A stretch of 64,000 nucleotides of DNA from Cymbidium sinense (taxonomy: Eukaryota > Streptophyta > Magnoliopsida > Asparagales > Orchidaceae): assembly GCA_021442155.1 (NCBI GenBank), contig CM038221.1, forward strand, positions 48,824,860 to 48,888,859. The letters are read 5' to 3'. A program made the position numbers and the translations under genes. Each line of letters opens with the position of its first letter. Positions within the stretch are counted from its first letter, which is position 1. Positions 46,076-57,845 of this stretch are shown here, in pieces. The notes under the pieces are model-generated. The model saw only the letters and a program-made list of their open reading frames with translations, was not told the origin of the DNA and did not search any database.

Positions 46076-48037
46076 ATGGATGGTTCAATGGCTGATAATT
46101 GCCAAGATGGCGGGAAAGCGGTAATTAGGAGCCGTCATTTGAACAACTCAGAAAGTTTGACAGGTAATTTCAGAGCATCATTAGGGAGAAATAGTTTTTC
46201 TATCTCTCTCCCCCTTTTCTTTTTGATCTCATATGTATGCATGTCCTTTTTTCGTCGTGGTGAAAAATTCTAAAGTCCATGATGCAAGTCGAGAAAAGGG
46301 TATGCCAAGTATTGGGGTAGTGAGTAACTTCACAAAATTTTTGATTTTTGTCATTTCTCCCCTCTTTACTTATTTATTATGTATTTTAGCGGTGATGCGG
46401 AGGAAAACCCATGTGCATGACGATATACCATCTCTTGTCACATGAGATAGTTTAATGGTGTTGTAGAAATTTCATTTCCTAATGAGTTGGTGGCTATTGT
46501 TGCAAGAGGATCGAGCTCGTTCACCTCCACGAGATACTTCCTTCTTTAGAGATGATTCTTCGTGAATTTGCGATTCCCTTTGACTCAGATTGAGATCTTC
46601 AAAACATGTGGTGTAGCTTTGTCACAATTTTCATTTGAGCTTTAGTGGTCATCGTCGGTTTGATTTGTCTTCTTGAGGCGTGGTGTTACTTTGAACATCA
46701 AATACTTGTGCAAATGTGTATTCACATGTGATGCTCAGGGCGTGTTTCTTATGCTATAAAGATTAGATAGAATTTTTACGGATCCGCCAAAATTCTAATG
46801 GATTCTTTTTTGTGAAAAATGAGTGAGGCCTTCCTAAGAGATGGGGAAGATTGAATGACCTTCCAGATCCATTATTGATTGAAGAGAATGAGATCTTGGC
46901 AACTCTCAATGTTCCTGATGTAGAAAGCTTACAGCATGAGTTGCGTCACATTAACAAATATATAGTTGAAGATAGAATGTTCAAGATTGGCCTTTCCATC
47001 CAGGCAGGGAGATCTCATTATTTTCCACTAAAGAGGTCAAGTAAAGGTTATGAAAGGTCTCCTCATATTCATAGGGTTCTTTCAAGAAGCATGAAATCGG
47101 TGGTGATAATGTTTCTTCCAAAGAAAAAAAAGACATGTCTTTGAAGTGACTTCGTCGGATATCTGAAGAAGATGTTCGTTGGCATCCGAGTTTAGCTATT
47201 TCAACTCATGATGGGGAGTTCGTTTTCGAGCACATTCTGAAGGTGTTAAATCACATATGCACGTCAACAACGAGATGAATTGGTACGTTGTCTTACCTTC
47301 TTTCTTCTTTTCTTCTTTTCTTCCTTTTCTTTTATATAATATTTGTGGTGATTTTTTTTCTTTATAGATAACTCAACCATTAGGGTTGATGGCTCATTTG
47401 GGTGTCTTTTTAGACGAGTGAAATACTGAATTTGTGAAGATAAAATATCTTGGCAGTATGAGCGAAAGATGAGTCTTAAGGCAAGAAGTGGCGACTTTGG
47501 AGGATCGACTAACGAACGAGCTAGCGAACATGTCGACTTTTCTTTCTCTCCGGTCGGGGAGGTGGAGCGCACTGATGAGTGATTGAGGTGAGACGAGACT
47601 TCTGAAGAGAAAAGACTTAAGGCACTTGAGAGAAGGAAGCTCTCAGGCGGAGAATAAAGCATTACAAGATCGTCTTTCTGAGAAGGAGCATATAATGTCA
47701 GAAGCGAGAAGCAAATGAAATCTCCTTGAAGGCAGTGGAAGACTTTAAAAATTCCTTGGCTTATCGCGGTACAATCGAAGACCATGTCCAGGAAGCTCGT
47801 AATCATATTCTTGATGTCGAAGTGAAGGACTTGGAGCACCAATGTTTAGAGGAGGGCTTAATCCGAGGGTTCCTAAAAGGAATCCGCTTGGTACACCGCA
47901 AGACCGGAGCTAGTATTAAGGATCTATCTTCCAACCAAGTATCTGAAGACTCTTCGTCAGATTCAAGAGATGAAGGAGCCAAGAGTGAGCTCAAGGGAGC
48001 TTCTCCTAGTGTTGAGGAGGATGTTGACATCATGTAG
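46076..48037 (+). pseudogene. Antisense ORF of the Tat element, Transposase_28-like
   Basis: On the strand opposite pol. An N-terminal piece (46076-46170) ends at a possible donor, LTG then GTAATT. From about 46460 a domain resembling Pfam Transposase_28 ('putative gypsy type transposon') reads in broken frames: PNELVAIVARGSSS, CGVALSQF, FFFVKNE, WGRLNDLPDPLL and EILATLNVPDVESL. A spliced or broken middle is followed by an acidic, charged C-terminal part (47726-48037) with EDFKNSLAYRGTIEDHVQEA and GLIRGFLKGIRLVHR, the usual ending of these proteins. Stops and shifts make it a pseudogene unless introns remove some. Its job in the element is unknown; PMD or coiled-coil roles have been suggested for such ORFs. 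Confidence 0.65.
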
Positions 48038-48607
48038 TATCAGTTGTGGATGCCCCCTTTTTTTATCTATGTATTGTTATTAGTGTGTATCAGAATCTTG
48101 ATTCTTTCTTATATCATCATGTTAATCGCCAATGAAATTTTTTTAGATGATGCTCTTATTTTGTTTTTTACTATGGGGTAATTGGTGAATATTATTCGAC
48201 GCTAACCTATACGGATGAGGTTGAATTGAATTTGAGGATTTTTTGACCTCAGGTTGTTTGTCAAAGTTACTTGATGATGTTAACGTATGGAAGAGGTCGC
48301 GGGATGTCCACCAAGGACCTTGACTATCCAGGTATCGAAAGTGTTACTTGATGGCGTTAACCTATGGAAGAGGTCCGCCGTCCCCACTATCCTGGTATCG
48401 ACCAAAGTGTTACTTGACTTTTGTATGGAAGAGGTCCGATCAAGTCTCTTGGGATTGATTATACCTGAGATACAATGTGAGTTATATATTTCTCAAGTGG
48501 GAGGATTAAATGAAGAAGAAATAAGCTTGTAAAAAAAGTATCCATTACTCGATAAGTTCTGATACAATCATAAGACGATTTTAATGATATGAGTTTCAAG
48601 AGGAAAT

Positions 48608-48651
48608 AACAACAACAAGTCTTTATCTCACTAAGTGGGGTCGGCTACATA
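48608..48651 (-). mobile_element. 44-bp 5'-truncated RTE insertion
   Basis: The + strand reads AACAACAACAAG then 'tctttatctcactaagtggg' and 'gtcggctac', the RTE tail. It is flanked by perfect 10-bp repeats AAGAGGAAAT (48598-48607 and 48652-48661). It lies between integrase and the antisense ORF of the Tat element. Confidence 0.9.
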
Positions 48652-48664
48652 AAGAGGAAATGAC

Positions 48665-49800
48665 AAACGAGACAAAATAAAAGTTGCAAAATTATGCGTA
48701 GAAATTGCGATAATATTTTGAAAATTCTCGGTGTTCAAGTTCGGTAAAGTTTTTCCTCTGATCCTTGAGCTTGAATGTTCCGGCTTTACCACACATAACC
48801 ACATATGAGCCATCCCAAAGTGAGAGTTTATTGCGTTGAGGGCCTTTACTGCGGAGACTTCGTAGGACCAAGTCACCGACGATATGAGAGGTTTTACTCT
48901 TGTTGAAGTGATGAGCTACCCTTTGGTGATAGAAGCGGTCAGTAGATGTGAGTTTCTTAGGTAGGTCAGTGTCGGAGTTTTTTCATTACCATCATGATCG
49001 AATAATTGAACTCTTGGACTTGGAACCCGATATATATCTTGGTATAATAGCTTACATCAAACACAAGTTATATGGTATCTCACCAATGGGCATGATGTAG
49101 TGCGGTAAGCCCAGAACATTAGAAAGCTCATCAAATTGCCCCGGCCTTCTCAAGACGTGTTTTAGTCCTTTGAGTATAGTCATGGTAGCTTGATCGCGTT
49201 AGTTTGAGGATGTCTTCTGCATGCGTGAATATGAAGATCTTTGCAAAATGACTTAAAGACTTTTCCAGTAAATTGGGTTCCGTTGTTAGTGATGATCTTT
49301 GCAGGAAGACTGAATCGACATATTATATTTTTCCAAACAAATTGTTTAGCATTTACCTTCGTGATTTTAGCGAGTGGTTCGGCTTCCACCCATTTAGTGA
49401 AGTAGTCGATGGCTAAAATGATAAACTTTCATTACTAATCTTGTCGGAAAAGGTCCCATGATATCAATCCCAGAGCAAAAGGCCCGGGCTTTGAAGGGAT
49501 GAGTTCATGCGGTATGAGAGAGAGGTTAGAGTGCAACGACAACTTGCACATTTTTTGTGAACTCCAAGGTCTTGTTTCATGTAGGCAATAGAACCCTTGC
49601 CTTATAATTTTAAGTAGCGCTTCCTTCCTCTAGGTGTTCTCCACATATCAGGTGAACCTCTCTTAATGCATAATTGGCCTCACGAAGGTGAGAGACATTT
49701 GAGGTGCGTCAGAAAAAAGCTCATTTATGTGTTCATCTCAGATAATAGTAAAGTTTGAAGCTTGTCTTGAGGAGGAAGTTGGGTCTTCAAGAAGGGTTCC
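48665..49800 (-). pseudogene. Integrase remnant of the Tat element
   Basis: Read on the - strand: decayed zinc-binding region (about 49650-49520, with VHLICGEH), GIDIMGPFPTR (about 49475), IDYFTKWVEAEPLAKIT (about 49415-49370), FVWKNIICRF, then ITNNGTQF near 49285, where the second catalytic Asp of the usual TDNG is Asn. The HPQTN block follows near 49200, and the C-terminal block includes LWDGSY and FSKYYRN (about 48830-48690). Several frame changes occur. The only clean run is 49389-49180. Confidence 0.8.
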
Positions 49801-49896
49801 TTCTTGTAGAAAAGGATGGGGTCCATCCACGAATGTTCTTTATCTCATTAATTGCTTGAATTACCCATGACCCTTGGATACTTGAAAAGTATTTCT

Positions 49897-50500
49897 TCAA
49901 CATGTCTTCTTAAATAGATCCTTAGTAGCAGATGTAGCAAGCTTAGCGAGAGCGTCAGCTCGAGTATTCTTCTCTCGTAGTATGTGAATGATTTGATGTG
50001 TCTTGAAATGGGCAAGAAGAGACTTCACCAAGTGGAGGTATTGTGTCAGCTGAGGATTATGAGTATTAAAGTTTTCCTCAACTTGGGAGGCGACAAGTTG
50101 AGAGTCAGTGTGTATCACTAAGTCTTGAGCTTCAATGGTGAGTCCCAATGAGCCTCATATTGACCATATTATTAGTTGCGAAATTTTAGTGAAGTCCATA
50201 CTCTAAAATTACTGGGGAAATAAGTAAGATTTCCGACACCACTCTGAGCTCCATCAACATAGAGGGTCCATTGAGGGAGGCGAAGGCATGTAGCGGATAG
50301 CTCCTCAGAGTTGGGCGGTGCATTCCACTATAAAGTCTGCAGTACTTGAGACTTTATAGCGGGGCGAAGAAAATTTATATCAAACTCTCCCAATTCTACA
50401 AACAACTGATTAACCTCCCGATGCTCGATTCCGGACCTTAATGGTAAATTAGTGTAAACGCCGATAGTATGAGCTTAAGTATGGACGCAATTTTGCAGAA
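49897..50500 (-). pseudogene. RNase H remnant of the Tat element
   Basis: The clean part, 50148-49897 on the - strand, has a TDSQLVASQVEENF block with the catalytic Asp, QYLHLVKSLLAHF, and a final ADALAKLA block, matching the C-terminal half of retroelement RNase H. The N-terminal half (about 50500-50150) is broken. It lies between RT and integrase as in other plant gypsy elements. Confidence 0.8.
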
Positions 50501-50759
50501 AATTAAAGCCATAGCCACCTTATCAAGTGGATAACGACTTTCAGAGAATTTTCGACATAAGAATTGGTTGTTGTATCCCTTCTATTCTCGCACTAAAACC
50601 GAGCTTATCGCATGGGAAGAGACGAGATATAAGTATAACATCTCTCCTTGAATAGGCTTGGATAGTAGGGGTGGAGATGCTAAATACTCTTAGTTGCTCA
50701 AAAGCACGACATTCATCACCCACCAAAATTATTATTTTTAGCATTTAATATTTTAAAGA

Positions 50760-51496
50760 ATGGCAAGTATTTATCCCCGAACGCTAAGATAACGCATAAT
50801 TCATCCATTCAAACGTTGAACTTTCTTGACATTCTTCGGAGGAGTCATATCTTTGAGAGCTTTGATTTTTTCGGGGTTGGCCTCTATCCTACAGTGGGTT
50901 ACCATGAATCCAAGAAATTTTCGACGTAACCCAAAAGCACACTTGGTTGGGTTAAGTCGCATGTTATAACGTGAAGATTAAAGCATATTTCTAAGTCGAA
51001 ATATGTGATTCTTCCAAGCTTTTCACTAACATATCATCCACATATACCTCCATGCGGTTTAATAGGTCTTTAAAAACCTTATTCATAAGGCGTTGATAGT
51101 AAAGACCAGATTTTTAATCCAAATGGTATAACTTGCAACGATAAACCTTTATATGTTTGAAATGGTAGCTTCTTCATCCGTTGGGTTCATTTTATTTGGT
51201 TATAACCGAGTAAGTATCCAAAAAAGAGCATTTGATGTCCGAGCAGATCAACCAATTGATCAATTCGAGGAAGAGGAAAACTATCTTTCGCAAGCCTTAA
51301 GGTCGTAATCAATACACATTCTCCATATTCCATTTGTTTTCTTAACCATGACAATATTTGCTAGCCATGTAAGATAATATACATCTAGTATGAATCCGCT
51401 TATGAGCTTGTTAACTTCTTGTTCAATAGCCAAGATGATCGCAAAAACTCCATTTATTTTGGATGATTGGTTTGAACGATCAATCTGGGAGTGCAT
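50760..51496 (-). pseudogene. Reverse transcriptase remnant of the Tat element
   Basis: On the - strand: QEVNKLISGFILDVYYLTWL and VMVKKTNGIWRMCIDYDLKA (51400-51290), then decayed palm blocks, then an intact YVDDM at 51044-51030 followed by VKS. Toward 50880 are blocks resembling NPTKCAFGLR and KFLGFMVT (CAFGLRRKFLGFMV-like in the - strand reading near 50940-50900). Frameshifts lie between 51290 and 51050. The YVDD is intact, unlike in element 1, but the frame is not. Confidence 0.85.
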
Positions 51497-51839
51497 GATT
51501 ACATTGGGGTCGACCCGAGATACTCTGACTACAAGAAAGATGTTTTGATTTCTACGCGAAGTCTGTATTTTTCCTTTTTTCTTCTGAGAGCAAAGATCTC
51601 ACTTGCACTGTTCATAGTGGTTGGTCATCTGATAATATAACAGAGAGCAAGTCTTCTACAGGCGAAGCTTTCTGGAGTACTTCTTCATCTCGAAAATTAA
51701 AATCTTCGATGCTGAAGGTCACAGAAGGCCGTGGTTGAACTTGTCTGAGATAACATGATTGCTTATCTTGATTTCAGACCACTAACTCCAACGAGTTGAA
51801 AATTTCATCTTAAGATGAGATCAAGTCGCACCAAAATTG

Positions 51840-52069
51840 ATTGGAGGCCTTCTAAAGATTATATTAATGACTCAACCACCATGAATTGGATTAAATGAGC
51901 CACTTATCGAGAAATTCACCAAGGACAATAGGAAGGGTGATTGTCCCCTCTCGCGGTAATTATCAAACCCGCATAAATGGTCCCGCAGGGTTGGAGCTTT
52001 TCCCAACTGCACCCATTTAAGAAATGTGGAGTAAAATAAGACATCAACAAAACTCCCATTGTCAATCAA
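51840..52069 (-). pseudogene. Aspartic protease remnant of the Tat element
   Basis: MIDNGSFVDVLFYSTFLKW is the active-site segment (family form D-x-G-S-S-x-D), followed by LRDHLCGFDN and an about 65-codon open piece. The upstream region (52140-52348) is Gln/Lys-rich spacer. The protease would process the polyprotein. Confidence 0.7.
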
Positions 52070-52399
52070 AATTCTCTTAACATTATAGCATGGGTCACCG
52101 ATCCTGCTGATGACAAGTGGATCTTGATGAGGAACATGTACTCCTTAAGTCCAGTCATTAAAAGTGATGGAATGACCAAGACGAGACTTCTTTAACTCGA
52201 CTCTTGAGATGGTAATGAGAACTTGATTAGATAGTATCCCCCGCGATTGTTTCAATTTCTCCAACCGTTTGATTGTTTTGTTGTTTTTTGTGATGATTGT
52301 CCTCTGCCCCAGTTGGAGGTATGTTTGTTTGAGTTGACGATTCTTCACAAATCATCGTAGATATCCTCTGAATGAGCATCTCAATTTCTTCTTTGAGTT

Positions 52400-53160
52400 G
52401 TTTGCATGCCTCGAGTTGTCAACTTCATGGAAGTGACAATATTGCTCGATTTGGATGATGCGACCACTGATATTTTCTTCATCTCGAATCATGAGGTTAA
52501 TAAGAGATGTGTTCGCATGTATTCCTTTTCGTCGCGTGATTCACGCCGTTGATATGAGGTCGAGGGAGATCACATGTTTGTTGCTTCTTTTGATAGGACT
52601 CTCTCCGCATTCCCCGGGTGCTTTTACGTTTTCTGGATTGCTCAAATTATTTGCAATGCGAATAGCCTCATCGCCAGAGATTTGTGCTTCACGATGAACC
52701 AAGTCGGCATATGGACCGTGTCTCGTAAGGACGAGTAAAAGGCCCTGACGGAGTCCTCCAAGGAAAACTCCTCTTAATAGTTCGGTCTACTGTGTATTTG
52801 GCGAGCCAAGGAGAACCTCGGAAGTATTCCTTAAGTGATTCACCCTCATTTTGATGAATGCGAGAGATGGGAGGAATCTTTAATGATCCCCCCAAATGAA
52901 CTGCAAAATCTTGGAGTTCAAAGGTAAGATGGATCCCCTTGGAAGGAGTAGAACTGGCGAACTTGCCCTCGAGGGTAACGGAAAGACCACAGCAAAGCGT
53001 CGAGCTCATGGATATGCATACCTCAGAATGGTCGATGTGTTCATATGGGTCACGCCCCATCATGAATCAATGCTCGAAGCTTGAAACCCACTGAATAGGA
53101 TGTTGAAGAATAACTTCAAAAGGTGAGGATTCCTCATACGGGAAGATGATTTGTGAAGGT
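52400..53160 (-). pseudogene. Gag remnant of the Tat element
   Basis: Frame 53063-52689 on the - strand has DPYEHIDHSEVCISM, then a frame change, FELQDFAVHLGG, and NEGESLKEYF, the order of the plant retrotransposon gag domain. Further downstream toward the protease is Arg/Glu-rich sequence with stops. Start and N-terminal part (53160-53600) are not recognisable. Confidence 0.7.
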
Positions 53161-53589
53161 GAAATTGCCTGCAAGATCACCGCACGCATATAACATGACG
53201 AGTGGGTCAACAGACGAGAATGTGTCAAGCTACCATAATTGGTGGATTAACTTGAGCCGCACGGGATGGATGGATGAGTAGAAGAAGAGGAGATCACCAC
53301 GCCGAAGCGGGAACTTCATCAAGAGATCGGCATTTTGACCTCCCAACGATCGATCATGGGGAGGTGCGGCCGTTTAGTGTTCCTCTCTCAAAAGTCAATC
53401 ATCTCATTTTGAGACTCTTCCATTCGACACGATCTTCTAAAGAGGTCCCTGCGCCTTCACCGGTGGTCATGATTAGAGGGAGTGAGTGTGGCGTCTGGTT
53501 CAAGGATTGATTTTGAGAGTGAGTGAGCGAGAGGCTCGGACGATATCATTATAATGCCATAATGTTCACAGAAATTGTGATTGATTTTT

Positions 53590-53607
53590 TTCCCACGCCA
53601 AACGCTA
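53590..53607 (-). other. PBS position of the Tat element
   Basis: Directly inside the 5' LTR the - strand reads TAGCGTTTGGCGTGGG, containing the TTTGGCG start common in Tat-type primer sites, then an A run. The tRNA was not identified. Confidence 0.35.
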
Positions 53608-54368
53608 TGCGGCTAAAAACCATTTAGAGTAAAGTTTACGCTTTAGCTTTGTATGAAATCCAAAGACACACAAGTATTTAAAGAGTGAACATGAAATCTT
53701 GAAATTTTCATGTGGAAAACCCTAAAAGAGAGAAAAATCACGACCTAGCCCAAGAAAAGCTTCCACTATGTATCTGTTTAAGAGTACAAAATCTTCCCGA
53801 TAACGGATTACAGAATTGTATATGAGAAAGAACAACTATTATGTCACGTCGTGGTAACAATGCTAGTGAAGAATGATGAAACAACAAGGAATAGGATGAA
53901 GGTCGCCATGATGGAGACGCGAGGTTGACGACGGCGAGGATAATAACGGCGCACCGGCTGGTTGACAATTGTCGAGTGGTGGCGTGGTTGGAGGATCTTC
54001 AAGCTTCTCTCTCTCTTCTTCTCTCATATGAGGAATGAGGTATTTATAGATTGGAGGAGCGCCTCAGAATACATGCAAAACCCGCACACTCCACTTCATT
54101 GACGCTTAAAATGATCCCTTTGATCATTTGATGTATTTTAAATATTTGAATGCTCAAATGAAGTCGAAATTTTGAGATTTTGGGCTTGTTAGATCCGACT
54201 CTTTAAGACGCTTGATTTGACTATAAACACTTCATGTTTGAGAGCTTTTTAGGGGTTTAACTGATATCCCAAAGTTTCAATGATATTTTAAGTTCTTGAT
54301 TTCACCGGTTTCAACGGATGGGCTTGCTTTTAACATTAAGATTCATGCTTCGACTAGTAGAATTTTCA
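53608..54368 (-). repeat. 5' LTR of the Tat element
   Basis: Homologous to 44547-45272 and bounded by TG (53608 on the + strand) and CA (54368). It contains 'tatttatagattggaggag', which on its own strand reads ATAAATA, a possible TATA box. Confidence 0.9.
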
Positions 54369-56168
54369 GTGTCATATTAATAGTGAAGGGAATTCATTGG
54401 AGAAACCTTGAGGTTACTTTTTGTTACGGTGTTCTGATATAGGATTAATGGCTAAATATATGGAATTCTTTCATCCTCTTTCAATGTTTATATGTATAAA
54501 TTTAGCACTTATACTTTGTCTGCAAGTTTACAGAAACCTCAGTAATCGCTTTTCAAGTCGTTCATTTGCGTAACCTTCAAAGTAACAATTATTGTATCTC
54601 TCCTTTTAAAGAACTATTGACCAGGATTTACTAATCGGAGAAATTTATCCGGTCTTTGCTCTGTTTCCTACGACTCCTTTTGACAAAGAAATTTCAACTC
54701 AATTTCTCATCTACCAAAGCTAAAAAGTTAGAAAGTACACATTTTTCTCCCCAACCTAACTGCTGGGTGAAAACTATTTAAACTCGATTTCTTTTATCAT
54801 TTTCATTCCTTTTTTTTCACCCCTTCAAACCAAACAAGCCTTAGGATTAGGGATTAGACATTTTACTTTCAACAAAGTTTAAAAGTTCCGTTCCTAACTC
54901 TGTTTGAAATTTTAATTAAATTGGAAGATGTATATTATGCTGGCCAAAGTATGTCATGAACACGCAGACTTAATATTTATGCAGCCACAGTATTTTCTTA
55001 ATCTTTCAAGTCATCTTTTATACTTTTAATATTCTAACATACCTCTTTAGTATGCTGCTTATGACCACTTTCATTGTTGCCAGTGGAAATACTTTGTAAA
55101 TTCCCATTATCCATTATAAGGTTTCTGAATTTGCTACTTTTGCAAATAGTACAAATCTGAGTGAACTGTTCAGAGGAATAATAAACTTGAATATCAGCTT
55201 GCTTGTTTTTTTAAGAAAATCTAGTAAGTTGTTCTTTGGATGTTTCTACTCTTTGCCGTCCATACACAATGTGCTTCCTCTCAGCAAGTTGTTCTTCTTT
55301 GATGCATCCATTTCCCAAGTTTTAGTTCACTTGGAAGCCCACATTGCACTCCATGACTCAAAATCTCTGTCTACTTATTGTTGTTCTCATTAAGAATATT
55401 TGGCAAGAGCGTTCCCAGTTGCATCAGACTTCACAATGCCTCTTTTCCAAGACCGGAAAGTCTTCTGGCTGCAATCAAATGGCTGGTTAATAAGTATAGT
55501 TTTAGGCTGGGAAAGGTCCAAATTCTGGAATGACTGTATGGAAAGTCTTTTCAATGCTTGGTTGGGACTTCAGTTTAACCGCACAATGATTTTATACTGA
55601 AGGAGTGGTATTGATTTTAGGATGCATGGATTTTGTTTTGGATTCGTACATTAAATCTTTTTTTTTGCTGCATGGGGAAATGATGTTCAAACCGCACCAA
55701 GTAATATATGTTAATACGGATGGAGTTTTCTTCTTCGAATCCAACACATTTTATCTAAATTCCTTTTGACTGTCTTTTTTTTTTTTCTTCTCTATGCTAA
55801 CCTCCTTTTGGTTTAGGTTTCTTCTTTTTTGCTTGCGCGGAATGCACTTAGATGATTGTTTTTGCTATTGCAGCTGCCTTTAAAATGTCTATACCACATT
55901 GTAACTATTACTTTCTTTTGGATGCCTTTTGATTTTTGGAACGTTGGTTAAAATTTTCTCATTTCTTTCTGGTGTCTCTGGCGTCCGTTTTGTTCCCTTT
56001 ATTTTAAATTGGACTATGTTCCTTAATTTCTTAAATCGTAATGACCAATGAAGATGGAACAAGTTGAATGCTTGCAGTGTAAGCTTCTGTCCTAATGAAT
56101 AGGATACATACTGCTAGATAGTAAGATTCAAAATTTTCAGGTCAGTGACTGTACTTTGCTATTGCTAT

Positions 56169-56325
56169 CTTCAAAAATTAGCAAATCATTTTGGCCTCGT
56201 ATTTGAGAGCTTAGAGTCTCAATCAAGAGATCTTAAGTTCAAGGCTTCCGAATGTATTGTGTGTGTGAATTTGTGATTATATTCGCTCAAATGTATAAAA
56301 AAAATAAAAACTTCAAAAAATTTAG
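56169..56325 (+). mobile_element. tRNA-derived SINE in the DUF599 intron
   Basis: An about 129-bp body at 56182-56310 has an A-box-like TTGAGAGCTTAGAG, a B-box-like AAGTTCAAGGC, a TG run, 'TTCGCTCAAATGTA' and an A-rich tail. It is flanked by imperfect repeats CTTCAAAAATTAG (56169-56181) and CTTCAAAAAATTTAG (56311-56325). Same family as the copies near 57640 and 62712. Confidence 0.75.
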
Positions 56326-57069
56326 ATTTTTATAATCCACTTAGGACTTCTTTCTTTGTTGAATATTTAATATTATTGCGGATAGGGTTATGGTCTCGTT
56401 TTCAAGAATAGCGTTTCAGGTTTTGATCTGAATTTAGATTTTCAATTTGCGCATGATTTGCTCATATTGGAAGTATATCAACTTTATTACTGAGTAGCCA
56501 TTGGCCTACAGATGTTCTATGATTATGCGTTGAGCCGCTTACTGTTAGTATAAGATACTGAAATGGTAAACCTTCGTTTTATCACACTAGTGTTTCTCCC
56601 TAGCATACAGAAAGTTATCAAAGTTAACCTGATAGTCCAATATAAGTATCATATTAATCATGCTACAAGCCTTAGCTTTCTATGTAAATGGTAGCCCGGC
56701 AAATTTTTTTAAAAAAATGGAATTCAACATCTATTTAAAGACTAACTGATAAAAAATACATATTGGGCTAGTTGAGTCTTTCTTCTTGCGTGTGTGTTGG
56801 AAGTTTTGGTGTTTAATTTAAATTGGAATGTTCAAAGGAGATAAAAATGGATGTCTGTGCTGCTCTTTTTAATCATTTAGGTGTAAACTAGTATTTTTAT
56901 AAAAAAAAAAAAGATTTTAAGTATTGTAGAGGTACTTATTACTGCCATTGCTAATGCTTCATCACATTTATTTCTATGATGCTTCAGAAAATTTTCTGTC
57001 ATTCTATGCTTTGCTCATTTCAGCCAAATCTGTTGAAGAAAAAGTTCTTATCATCATTATCTTCATCAG

Positions 57070-57627
57070 GATTCTTTGAAAAATGGTGTGCTTGCAGTGC
57101 AAACCGTTCGCAACAATATAATGGCATCGACAGTGTTAGCTACGACTGCGATCACTCGGCCTCGCTTATCAGCGTCTTCGTGACCGCCACTTCAAATTCC
57201 TCAACCTCTTCTGCATTGGTTTATGGAAACAAAACTTCCCTCGCTTCTTCGGTAAAGCTCTTCGCCATATCCCCTCTGTTTCATCCTTGCTTTCCTTTGC
57301 CACATACAGTCGATCAGATACTATGCTCACGTTAGTTTCCTGGTAACAACTCCACCTTCAGTAATTGATAGCACAGGAGACTTACTTTCAGTCAAATATG
57401 TAGCCAGGAGTTTGAACAGGGGGAGCTTTTTCTGGTCGCTTGGCCTCGGAGCTTTTTATGTTTCATTCACTCTCTTCCTGTGGATATTTGGACCGTTGCC
57501 TATGTTTCTCTCCTGAATTGTGATGTGCTCTTTGTTGTATTTTTTGGATACAACAACTGAGCACACAAGAGATCTTCATAAGTCTTTTTGGTCCATAGAG
57601 AAGGAAGAGGGTGAAGGTAATGCCTGA
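57070..57627 (+). pseudogene. DUF599-family protein, exon 2, with lesions
   Basis: After the acceptor the frame reads DSLKNGVLAVQTVRNNIMAS and TVLATTAI, classic DUF599. Near 57156 one base appears missing (ATCACTCGGCC). The family pattern resumes in another frame as SASLISVFV and SSALVYGNKTSLASSVKLFA. At the CCCC run 57271-57274 one base appears extra, restoring the first frame with LCFILAFLCHIQSIRYYAHV, SVKYVARSLNRGSFFWSLGL and WIFGPLPMFLS. A TGA at 57514-57516 sits where the family has Cys or Ser, then IVMCSLLYFLDTTTEHTRDL to TGA at 57625-57627. Undamaged length would be about 239 residues, normal for the family, with four or so membrane segments. Either a young pseudogene or sequence errors. 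Confidence 0.8.
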
Positions 57628-57637
57628 GGGTTTGATT

Positions 57638-57750
57638 TTTTTTTTTTTTGGGGGAATATTTGAACGAATTTAATTGCAAACTCATATAACGACGCAGACT
57701 TAAACCTACACCACTGGTTGAAAGTCAAAGTCAACCACTAGGTTAAGCAC
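57638..57750 (-). mobile_element. SINE copy just past the DUF599 stop
   Basis: On the - strand it reads CTAGTGGTTGACTTTGAC, then GGTTTAAGTCTGC (B-box-like), GAGTTTGCAATTAAATT, TTCAAATATT and a poly-A (+ strand T run at 57638-57652). Its layout matches the SINE at 62712-62846. No convincing target duplication was found beyond a shared TTTGAT. Confidence 0.65.
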
Positions 57751-57845
57751 ATAGATTTGATTGTATGGCAAATAGTTAAAATGTGAATAACATGACATGA
57801 TGTTTTAGCTTTTGTTTTTTTTCATGCAAATAGTAAGAACTTTAT

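Larger units (their letters stand above)
44547..54368 (-). mobile_element. Tat-lineage gypsy retrotransposon in the DUF599 intron
   Basis: A 9.8-kb element on the - strand: 5' LTR 53608-54368, gag, protease, RT, RNase H, integrase, then an extra ORF on the opposite strand, then 3' LTR 44547-45272. RNase H-integrase order and the antisense ORF between pol and the 3' LTR are features known for Tat-lineage elements such as Grande. LTRs begin TGAAAATTCTACTAG on the - strand. A clean 5-bp target duplication was not found. Frames are broken throughout, so it is not autonomous. It lies opposite in orientation to the host gene. Confidence 0.85.
44312..57069 (+). other. Intron 1 of the DUF599 gene, carrying a 9.8-kb retroelement
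   Basis: Donor GT at 44312-44313 and acceptor 'cttcatcag' ending at 57069 join exon 1 and exon 2 in phase 0. Without the Tat-type element (44547-54368) the intron would be about 2.9 kb. The 54369-57069 part contains a SINE and otherwise only chance frames (for example 55187-55393). Confidence 0.7.

Noticed and set aside
47264..47842. 192-codon - strand frame, longest in the window
   Set aside because: It lies opposite the antisense ORF's C-terminal coding, which has family-like features on the + strand; the - strand product has no recognised pattern.
42542..54373. 5-bp target duplication for the Tat element
   Set aside because: Bases beside the LTR ends (GTTGT at 44542-44546, GTGTC at 54369-54373) do not match well enough to claim one.
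54720..54850. Possible MITE end 'aaccaaacaagcc' in the intron
   Set aside because: No matching inverted end was found nearby.
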